Assembly: GCA_002049985.1 (NCBI GenBank)
Contig: MVCY01000044.1
Span: 1 to 7,427, forward strand
DNA: 7,427 nt
From: Candidatus Latescibacteria bacterium 4484_181
GTDB lineage: Bacteria; Latescibacterota; MVCY01
Direction of reading: 5' to 3'
In this document: positions 1 to 6,343 of the stretch, one piece after another
How positions within the stretch are numbered: position 1 is the stretch's first letter
Layout of the letters: each line of letters begins with the position of its first letter
Made by a program: the position numbers and the translations under genes
Notes under the pieces: generated by a model
What the model was told of the DNA's origin: nothing
Databases searched by the model: none
What the model saw: the letters and a program-made list of their open reading frames with translations, nothing else

Positions 1-1476
1 CAGATGGATGTGATATTAGATGGCCTAAGGGAGATGTTTCCCAAGTATATCTGTTTCGTGCTCAAGCCGCTGGATGCGAAATCCTGGGTGGTTGAATCTA
101 TAAATCGGCTTACCAGAGAGCTTGACGATGATGCTTATGGGGATGCGATCTGGGGGATTGTGACGGGCTATACTCCCCAGGATGCCTTGAGGATTGTGAG
201 TATCTCCGGATTTCGAGTGCGTAAGGTATTAGCTGGCACCAGCGCTGGATGGCTTCCTTATGTTCGAGAGGGCATAGCAACCTCTGAGGGTGAACACAAC
301 AAAATGTGGGTTAAATACCCGGATGGTAATATTGTAGACACCCTGAAATGTCCAACCGACCGCACTCTCTTCTTGGTGGAGAAGCTAAACAGCAACCAGT
401 ATGACATCTTCATCACCAGCGGCCACGGATTCGTGGACAGATGGCAGCTTCACTACCCTAAAGCGGACCGAGAGGGATTCTTTCGCTCAAGGGCAGGACA
501 AGTATACGGTGACCCATACGAAGGTGACGACATAAACATAACCTCCACGAATCCAAAGATATATTTCGGGCTGGGCAACTGTTATATCGGAAAGATCCGT
601 GATATGAATTCTATGGTTTTGGCCTGGATACACAGCGGGGGAGCGTGTATGTATACCGGATATGTAACACCTGAAGGACGCAATAGCTACCAGCTTGGGG
701 GTACGGCGGCATACTTCTTCGTCCAGAACCAGTGTACCTGGCCAGAGGCCTTCTTTCTCAGCAACCAGGCCATACTCTTTGACCTGGAAAATCATACTCC
801 AGGTTCAACCCCGGAGGACAAAGACTCTGGTGCCCTGTACGGTGACCCTGCTCTGGATGTAAGGATAGAACCAGTAAGAGACCCTCTTTACAAGAGCGAA
901 ATCACTGTGACCCCTGGAATACAGAGGGATACAGTTAAGGTGAAGATAACCATGAACGAGGAGGGTACCCCCGGATTCAGAGGAAAGTGGGGAAACCGGC
1001 ACCCGATAGTGATATTGCCCTTCAGGGTGGAAGACCAACAGATTGAGTATACCGATGCATATCGGGCAGTCGTGACAGATAACTTCGTTCTGTTTTATGT
1101 ATGGAAGCGGGGTGATCCCCCTTTAAAGAAAGGGGAGCAAAGAGAGGTAGTCTTCACCACTGTAGGGAAAAACTCACATTCCTCTGTACCTTGTCCTCTT
1201 AAGCCTATGCTTTTCCGGTGTTATCCCAATCCGGTCTCAAAATGGACAGCTATTGACTATCAGATCTTTTCCCCTGCTTCTATCTCTTTGAACATCTACG
1301 ACGTCACTGGCCGGCTTGTCGACTCTCTTATTCGCGTTTCTCAACAGCCGGGGCGCTACAGCGTTCGCTGGGATGGCAAAGACAGCTTTGGCCGCGATGT
1401 GGCGTCTGGTGTCTACATCTACCGTTTGGTTACTGGAAATTTTGCCCGGGGCAGAAAACTGGTGGTTGTCAAGTAA
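1..1476 (+). CDS. Gingipain-like (C25-type, clan CD) cysteine peptidase with C-terminal FlgD-Ig/T9SS-like tail, 5' partial
   Basis: The frame is open to the left edge, and the ATG at position 4 is probably internal: the protein begins inside a domain, with no signal peptide. Residues are counted from that ATG. An N-terminal stretch with DDDAYGDAIWGIVTGYTPQDAL (split: DDDAYGDAIWG, then IVTGYTPQDAL, near 41-61) resembles C25-type proteins. The catalytic pair of clan CD is visible as His141 in ITSGHG and Cys193 in GLGNCYIG, followed by the family-typical YGDPALDV near 279-286. Residues about 330-385 look like a beta-rich Ig-type spacer. Residues 403-490 form a FlgD-Ig/T9SS type A-like tail (YPNP, NIYDVTGRLV, WDGKD, VASGVYIYRL, RKLVVVK). 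Such enzymes are exported endopeptidases, and both catalytic residues are present, so activity is plausible. The substrate is unknown. A 55-nt gap separates it from the next gene on the same strand. The clan CD fold is fairly sure; assignment to C25 rather than another caspase-like family is less so. Confidence 0.82.
   Translation, partial: QMDVILDGLREMFPKYICFVLKPLDAKSWVVESINRLTRELDDDAYGDAIWGIVTGYTPQDALRIVSISGFRVRKVLAGTSAGWLPYVREGIATSEGEHNKMWVKYPDGNIVDTLKCPTDRTLFLVEKLNSNQYDIFITSGHGFVDRWQLHYPKADREGFFRSRAGQVYGDPYEGDDINITSTNPKIYFGLGNCYIGKIRDMNSMVLAWIHSGGACMYTGYVTPEGRNSYQLGGTAAYFFVQNQCTWPEAFFLSNQAILFDLENHTPGSTPEDKDSGALYGDPALDVRIEPVRDPLYKSEITVTPGIQRDTVKVKITMNEEGTPGFRGKWGNRHPIVILPFRVEDQQIEYTDAYRAVVTDNFVLFYVWKRGDPPLKKGEQREVVFTTVGKNSHSSVPCPLKPMLFRCYPNPVSKWTAIDYQIFSPASISLNIYDVTGRLVDSLIRVSQQPGRYSVRWDGKDSFGRDVASGVYIYRLVTGNFARGRKLVVVK
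1357..1431 (+). repeat. 75-bp direct repeat, copy 1 (tail-coding block)
   Basis: This block lies inside the tail-coding end of the C25-like gene and matches 3566-3640 at 72 of 75 positions, from TACAGCGTTCGC to CCGTTTGGTT. Two of the three differences are synonymous (gcg/gcc and ggt/ggc); the third changes Ser to Arg. Similarity drops clearly on both sides, although the tails stay homologous as proteins. Confidence 0.9.
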
Positions 1477-1520
1477 CCCGGTCTCTCACCGATTTCCGGG
1501 GAGAGCATTGTGAATAAGAA

Positions 1521-1525
1521 AGGAG
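1521..1525 (+). promoter_or_regulatory. Ribosome binding site of the transglutaminase-like gene
   Basis: AGGAG lies six bases before the ATG at 1532. It is the best Shine-Dalgarno match near the starts in this window and fixes that start, which also gives a proper signal peptide. Confidence 0.8.
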
Positions 1526-1531
1526 AGCCAA

Positions 1532-3685
1532 ATGAGGCCAACTACGGCCTTTCTGGGATGTATTGCCCTTGTAGTTAACTCCTTCGCTATCTCAACAGCA
1601 AAAGCTGAATCTGCAGCTGAATGGGCGTTGGTAGACTCGTTAAGTTTTCAGACCCTTATCCCTCCTGGTCAAAGAGTAGTTATCTCCTTGGATGCCAACG
1701 TTGATTCCCTGAGCGTCACTGCGCCTCTCGATAACCTCACTGATTTGGCCAAACAGGCTATAGAAAAGGCACCTGTATGGCTAAAATGGGATCTTCAGGA
1801 TACCTTTGCCCGGATTAAGGAACTGTATCCAGCGTTGAAAAAATTTAAGCCGGAACGACACGCGGTGTTAACAGACAGCATAGTGAACACATTTGCCTCC
1901 TTGATTGTGGAAGCAGAGGACCCTATTGTAGACGAAGTGGCTTTTCAAGTGGCCCACATCGCCCCGGAACTTCTGAGCGAAATGGTTGACTATTCTGCTC
2001 TCTTAGTGGAGAACGCCCAGTATGTGTATCGAAACGACGAATATTTAGACTATGCGCAGGTGCTAGACTACGGTAGCTGTTCAGATGAAGACTACTACTC
2101 GACGGCCAAGTATCGGTTAAGGACAGCAGAAGGGGATACCATAGAGTACGAGCTGCCCAGAGAATATTACTACTGGTATGTGGTGCATCCAGTGCTTTCC
2201 AGAGAAACCCCTGTCTATTTTAGGCCTGCATCTTGTACGACGAGCGTGTTTTGGCGGCAGTATCTGTTCAACGAGGCCGAGCCGGGTTATCCGGTGCTAA
2301 AAGATCGCATTGCTGGCTGCCAAACTCTATGGAACTCACTGGTGAATGTTGACTCGACAGCGAATGGAGCTGTGGGTATTGTCTCGCAATGGGTGCAAGA
2401 TAGCATAGAATGGGGGACACCAAACCCGCGATCTCGTCAACCGCTGGAGATATACAAGCTGCACCGCGGGCGTTGCGGGGAGTGGTCTTATATAACTGCC
2501 GCCGCTGCCAGGAGTGCTCTGATCCCTACCACAAGCTCCTTAGCATACGCCAACGACCACATCTGGAACGAGTTCTGGGCAGCAGGCAGATGGGTGCAAT
2601 GGGAGCCGGTCAACACCTTTGTGGACAATCCCGGAAGCTATGAACGATGGGGCTGGAAGTTCCCCACCGTATTTAACTTCAGGGGAGACGGATATATCTG
2701 GCCGGTAACTGAGCGTTACACTGAGACCGGCAAACTTCAGATAGAGGTTAGAGACACAGATGGGAATCCGGTAGACGACGCGCGTGTCTCACTATATGCC
2801 CCACACAGATACGAGGGCTGGGGCATCTGGTTCTGCGGAGCGTTGTATACCGACAGGCACGGCCAATGCCAGTTTGCCATCGGAGATAGCCTCGACTACT
2901 ATGTAAGAGTAGATTCCCCTGTCGGAGAGGTCTCACGGACCAAGGTTATCGCCAACAGCGCACCTGGCCAACAGTATGATTGGTCGTGCAATCTCCCAGG
3001 TCGGCTGAGCCGTCTTTCAGTAAATCCGGTCGCTGAGCCTTCAGCGGACGGCCAATATATGGCAGAGATCTCCTTCCAGGTCCCTTACGAAATCGTCTAC
3101 GGTTACGGTTTTCCCAAGCAGACTGGAGAGTTTGCCAAAAAGGTTTATCCAGGGGCAGTGGAGTCCTTTGTTTGTGACGCAGAGAACTATAGAAAGTATC
3201 TGGCTGGTAGTAATTTCGATGCCTTTGAAGTTCAACATAACGTCTCCTCAGGCAGTTTCTCCGTCCCCATCTCCCGTTCTAATACCTATCATTTCGTTCT
3301 ATCTAATGAGGGCTCATTTCTACCAAAGCAGTATGTGAGCGCTGTCGCTAAGCTATACAAGAAACAGCCCACGTGGGTGGCTTCGACGACAGTTCTTCCA
3401 CCTCCACAAAGCTTCTTTCTGTCGCAAAACTATCCCAATCCATTCAATTGTTCAACATTGATAAGCTATCGTCTACCGACGGGAGCTTACACGAAACTGA
3501 ACATCTACGATATTGGTGGCAGGCTTGTCCGGACTTTTGTGAGTGCTTACCAGCAACCGGGCTGTTACAGCGTTCGCTGGGATGGCAAAGACAGATTTGG
3601 CCGCGATGTGGCCTCTGGCGTCTACATCTACCGTTTGGTTGCGGGCAATCTTGCCAGCAGCAGGAAGCTTGTCGTGGTTAGATAA
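1532..3685 (+). CDS. Exported PNGase-like transglutaminase-fold protein with FlgD-Ig/T9SS-like tail
   Basis: The protein has 717 residues. Residues 1-25 form a signal peptide with likely cleavage after AKA. Residues 30-290 are an unrecognised, largely helical region rich in Tyr and acidic residues. A transglutaminase core follows: Cys315 in GRCGEWSYI, His343 in NDHIWNEFW, then WVQWEPVN. The Cys-His spacing (28) and the following VDNPGSYERWGWK...F..DG...VTERY resemble peptide:N-glycanase, where WLHxDPCE is followed by D-P-LYE-GW-KKL. At the position of the catalytic Asp this protein has Glu358. Residues 400-460 look like a carboxypeptidase-regulatory/Ig-like domain (GNPVDDARVSLYAP). Residues 629-717 are the tail, opening with the hallmark LSQNYPNPFN and ending RKLVVVR. 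It sits between two peptidase genes, 11 bases ahead of the M28 gene. Deglycosylation or amide hydrolysis outside the cytoplasm is inferred, not shown; a protease or a non-catalytic role is possible. Confidence 0.85.
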   Translation: MRPTTAFLGCIALVVNSFAISTAKAESAAEWALVDSLSFQTLIPPGQRVVISLDANVDSLSVTAPLDNLTDLAKQAIEKAPVWLKWDLQDTFARIKELYPALKKFKPERHAVLTDSIVNTFASLIVEAEDPIVDEVAFQVAHIAPELLSEMVDYSALLVENAQYVYRNDEYLDYAQVLDYGSCSDEDYYSTAKYRLRTAEGDTIEYELPREYYYWYVVHPVLSRETPVYFRPASCTTSVFWRQYLFNEAEPGYPVLKDRIAGCQTLWNSLVNVDSTANGAVGIVSQWVQDSIEWGTPNPRSRQPLEIYKLHRGRCGEWSYITAAAARSALIPTTSSLAYANDHIWNEFWAAGRWVQWEPVNTFVDNPGSYERWGWKFPTVFNFRGDGYIWPVTERYTETGKLQIEVRDTDGNPVDDARVSLYAPHRYEGWGIWFCGALYTDRHGQCQFAIGDSLDYYVRVDSPVGEVSRTKVIANSAPGQQYDWSCNLPGRLSRLSVNPVAEPSADGQYMAEISFQVPYEIVYGYGFPKQTGEFAKKVYPGAVESFVCDAENYRKYLAGSNFDAFEVQHNVSSGSFSVPISRSNTYHFVLSNEGSFLPKQYVSAVAKLYKKQPTWVASTTVLPPPQSFFLSQNYPNPFNCSTLISYRLPTGAYTKLNIYDIGGRLVRTFVSAYQQPGCYSVRWDGKDRFGRDVASGVYIYRLVAGNLASSRKLVVVR
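3566..3640 (+). repeat. 75-bp direct repeat, copy 2 (tail-coding block)
   Basis: This is the partner of 1357-1431, lying in the tail of the transglutaminase-like gene and encoding YSVRWDGKDRFGRDV and the ASGVYIYRLV that follows. It lies in the same reading frame and at the same place in the domain as copy 1, which points to duplication or gene conversion of the sorting tail rather than to a mobile element. Confidence 0.9.
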
Positions 3686-3696
3686 TCTCTTTAAGA

Positions 3697-5373
3697 ATGA
3701 AAGAAAAGATCAGAGGGGTCCTGGGCCTCTGGGGCTTTCTTTTGCTGGTCTTCTTCCTTGTCCAAACCTCTCAGGCCCTTCCCAGAAGGAAAGAGTCTGT
3801 TGCCGCTCTTATACAAAGGGTGAATTGCGACCGAATAGAAGAGGACCTGGCACATCTTGTGTATAAGGATCCGACCAAACCCTACAACAATTGCAAAGAG
3901 AACTTACGCACGCGATATGCTCGACATCCTGACTGCTGGGACTCAGCCGGAAGCTTCATCCGGCAGCAGTTGGTCCAGGCACTGGGGGACAGCAACCTGG
4001 TGAAGGTCTTGCCTTTCCGGCATACACTGGATGACAGCGTAATGTATGATATAGTGGGAACTCTAAAGGGAGGAGGCGATGGTTACTTTATCTGTTGCGC
4101 CCACTACGACGACACTGGACGCAACACCCCCGGCTGGAACTGGAGAACCGACCCCGCCCCCGGGGCAGACGACAACGGCAGCGGAGTGGTCTCAGTGCTG
4201 GAGACAGCAAGGGTGCTGGCCAGCTCAAAAAGGGAATTTCCTTTCTCTATTAAATTTATCTTCTTCTCCGGCGAGGAACTGAGACTGTTGGGAAGTAAAT
4301 TCTACGTCCAGAGAGCGGCAGAAAGAGCAGAAAACATCCTGGGTGTTATCAACTATGATATGATCGGCCACAATAACGTGCCTGGACTGGTTCTTATAGC
4401 TAATGTGAAATCTCAGTGGCTGGCTGACCTTATGGAAGAGACGAACAATATTTACGACATTGGTTTGACCTTGGATAAAAGGGTTGACCCTGTTGCCGAT
4501 AGAAGTGACCATGCCTCGTTCTGGGAGCGGGGATATGATGCCGTGTTCGGCATCGAGAGTTATCCACCAGAGCAGACAAATAAGGCGTACGACAGCATAG
4601 ACGATGTCATATCGAGCGACAGCCTGGACTACCACATTAACTTCGACCTGATTGCGCGAGCCACTCGGCTACAGGTGGCTGCATTAGCCCAGTTTGCCGC
4701 CGGTGAAAATTCCCTGCCTGACCTCGCCATCTCTCCTGGCGACATTCGTTTTTCTCCAGAGAAGGACAGATTCTTGGTGACCATAAGAAACCTGGGCGAC
4801 GCCCAAGTGGACTCGAATTTTTGGGTTACTGTCTATGACTGTGCCCAGGATTCCTCCATTGTAACCCAGATCTCACGGCAGAAGGTTTCAGCCCCAATCC
4901 CTGCTGGCGGATATGGTGCGATTTTAGAGGTACCTTGGCATCGGACAGTCCAAACCCTGTTCCGGGTAGATGTGGATTCTGATGATGTGATTGCTGAGTC
5001 GAACGAAGAAAACAACAGAGTTTATCAGACCGTTCGAAGAGTAGGGATTCCTATAGTGGAGGTCTCAGAAGATTATGTCTATCCCAATCCCTGCTCCGAG
5101 GGACAGCTTTACTTTCACTATCAACTCTCCCAGGCGGCCATTGTACGGATCGAGGTGTTCAACATCCTGGGAGAGAAGATATGGGTGAAGCAAATTCCAA
5201 GGGACCTCAGATTTCGTGATGATATCCACTATGGGGCAAATCAGGGGGTGAATGAAGTTCCTTGGGACTGTGAAGATATCTCCAGTGGCCTTTACATTTA
5301 CAAGATTTCTGCGTTTGGAAAAGATGCAGAGGCCTCAGATTTCACCTTCGGCAAGTTCGCCATTATGAGATAG
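3697..5373 (+). CDS. Secreted M28-family zinc aminopeptidase with CARDB domain and Ig-like C-terminal tail
   Basis: The protein has 558 residues. Residues 1-27 form a signal peptide (basic start, Leu/Phe-rich core, SQA before the cut). The M28 catalytic domain spans about 40-335 and keeps every metal or catalytic position: His136 and Asp138 in AHYDDT, Asp158 in PGADDNGSG, Glu193-Glu194 in FSGEELRLLGS, Asp221 in INYDMIGHN and His272 in SDHASFWERGYDAV. It should therefore be an active co-catalytic di-zinc exopeptidase, probably an aminopeptidase. Residues 340-446 (PDLAIS...VTIRNLGDAQV...ESNEENN) are a CARDB adhesion-type domain. Residues 455-558 are a divergent version of the tail seen upstream (YVYPNP, RIEVFNILGEKI, SSGLYIYKI, final KFAIMR). 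The start lies 11 bases after the preceding stop with only a weak ribosome site, which suggests translational coupling. It ends in TAG, with TGA immediately after. Its role is likely to trim peptides released by the upstream endopeptidase. Confidence 0.93.
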   Translation: MKEKIRGVLGLWGFLLLVFFLVQTSQALPRRKESVAALIQRVNCDRIEEDLAHLVYKDPTKPYNNCKENLRTRYARHPDCWDSAGSFIRQQLVQALGDSNLVKVLPFRHTLDDSVMYDIVGTLKGGGDGYFICCAHYDDTGRNTPGWNWRTDPAPGADDNGSGVVSVLETARVLASSKREFPFSIKFIFFSGEELRLLGSKFYVQRAAERAENILGVINYDMIGHNNVPGLVLIANVKSQWLADLMEETNNIYDIGLTLDKRVDPVADRSDHASFWERGYDAVFGIESYPPEQTNKAYDSIDDVISSDSLDYHINFDLIARATRLQVAALAQFAAGENSLPDLAISPGDIRFSPEKDRFLVTIRNLGDAQVDSNFWVTVYDCAQDSSIVTQISRQKVSAPIPAGGYGAILEVPWHRTVQTLFRVDVDSDDVIAESNEENNRVYQTVRRVGIPIVEVSEDYVYPNPCSEGQLYFHYQLSQAAIVRIEVFNILGEKIWVKQIPRDLRFRDDIHYGANQGVNEVPWDCEDISSGLYIYKISAFGKDAEASDFTFGKFAIMR

Positions 5374-5376
5374 TGA

Positions 5377-5747
5377 GACCACTTTGCTTGGATAAAAGTT
5401 GCCCGAAATGGTCGGGATCAGAAGAAGCTAATGCTGAGTGAAGGTGGTCTGGAAACGACTGGTTATTTGTTGTTACAAGCGGTGAGAAAATATCTTGGCA
5501 TAGCTCTCCTTCAATGAGAATGAAAGCGGAAGCGAAGGAACATGCGTGAGTTCGGTGCCTTGATTGGACGGTGAGGTTGAATGTGACCGAGACTTGGAAT
5601 CTTTTGGAAGGCTATGTGAGTGCGTCCTCAGACTATTACTTTACTCGACGATATCCGGAACCGATAGAACCATGAGCAACTTGCGAGGATACAGAAGAGA
5701 ATATTGAGGAAGTTGAGGAATTTGTGAATACTATGTTCGGCAAATAG
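5377..5747 (+). pseudogene. Decayed HEPN-domain protein gene
   Basis: No intact frame exists here, but pieces of a HEPN-domain protein (pfam05168-like, about 125 residues) follow in order. Frame 1 gives FAWIKVARNGRDQKKLM from 5383 and then GYLLLQAVRKYLGIALL at 5461-5511, compared with the family's QQAVEKYLKAFL. TGA stops follow at 5515 and 5521. RRNMREFGALI at 5533-5565 corresponds to RRTHDLGALI. Frame 2 continues with LDGEVECDRDLESFGRLCE at 5564-5620. Frame 3 gives ASSDYYFTRRYPEPIEP to 5672, a TGA at 5673, then CEDTEENIEEVEEFVNTMF, ending in TAG at 5745. That implies two +1 shifts and at least three in-frame stops. HEPN proteins are often toxin or RNase partners of a nucleotidyltransferase; no such partner is seen. 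It occupies almost all of the gap after the M28 gene. The match is by eye to family consensus, so the family call is good but not certain. Confidence 0.68.
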
Positions 5748-5749
5748 AG

Positions 5750-6343
5750 GTGAGAATTGAAGTCTCTTCCACGGGTGCCGTGTCACCACGGTTGACAGGC
5801 AGGGGCGGCAAGAGAAACCCGATAATAGTGGAGACAGATAAGTACCTGTTTGTCGGACCGGACAACGGCGTCTTCAGCTTCGTCTACGAAAAAGAAGAGG
5901 AGTTCCGAGTGTTCAAAATCTCCAATACCAGGTTCCTCTTGCCAGAAGTGAGTGACACCTTCCATGGGCGGGACATATTTGCTCCCGCTGCAGCCCACCT
6001 CTCTAAGGGAACTCCTCCTCATGGGCTTGGGGAGCCGATAAATCGCTATGTCCGTTTTCCTTTCACTGGGCCGGAGACAAATGGGAATATCCTTGAAGGC
6101 GAGGTGATCCACATCGATCGTTTCGGCAACCTGGTGACCACCATCTCTGAAGAGACCCTCAAAGGCTTCATGGGCAGAGACAGGGGGAGATTCCAACTTA
6201 TTATAAAGGATAGGGTTCTGAATCGGATGTGCCGTACATATTCTGATGTTCCCCAAGGGTATTCATTCCTCTTCAGCAGCACACCGGGACTCCAGCCAGG
6301 GCTGTCGTCAAAAAAGGCGATACAGTCAAGACTGGTCAGGTGA
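5750..6343 (+). pseudogene. SAM hydroxide adenosyltransferase (DUF62/SAM_adeno_trans) remnant, truncated at both ends
   Basis: The open frame from GTG 5750 has 197 codons, but only residues about 20-170 match the family: GKRNPIIVETD, YLFVGPDNGVFSF (35-47), TFHGRDIFAPAAAH (70-83), IDRFGNLVTTI (122-132) and RTYSDVPQG (162-170). Intact members have about 260 residues and convert SAM plus water to adenosine and methionine using an Asp-Arg-His triad. The His (HGRD) and Arg (GKR) remain. The Asp lies in the VVDPGVG motif, which is destroyed here: residues 8-20 read TGAVSPRLTGRGG, and a Val-Asp pair survives only in another frame at 5791-5796. The whole N-terminus before that, including the usual TDFG segment, is absent. 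From codon 171 on, the frame runs out of phase over rnfC and stops at 6341-6343, so the C-terminal end is lost too. The GTG has no convincing ribosome site. This is almost certainly a non-functional fragment. Confidence 0.85.

Noticed and set aside
4..6. ATG at position 4 as the true start of the first gene
   Set aside because: The frame is already open at bases 1-3 and the protein starts inside a domain with no signal peptide, so the real start lies upstream of the window.
487..1038. Reverse-strand open frames within the C25-like gene
   Set aside because: They are antisense to the Cys193 and YGDPAL motifs and have no recognisable domain or ribosome site.
1483..1505. Hairpin between the first two genes (CTCTC-A-CC against GG-G-GAGAG) as a terminator
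   Set aside because: The stem is short with a mismatch and no T-run follows; the next gene starts 27 bases later with a good ribosome site, so read-through is more likely.
5515..5675. TGA read as an amino acid in the HEPN-like region, since the in-frame stops there are TGA
   Set aside because: Two frameshifts are also needed, and the three intact genes upstream contain no in-frame TGA, so decay is the simpler explanation.
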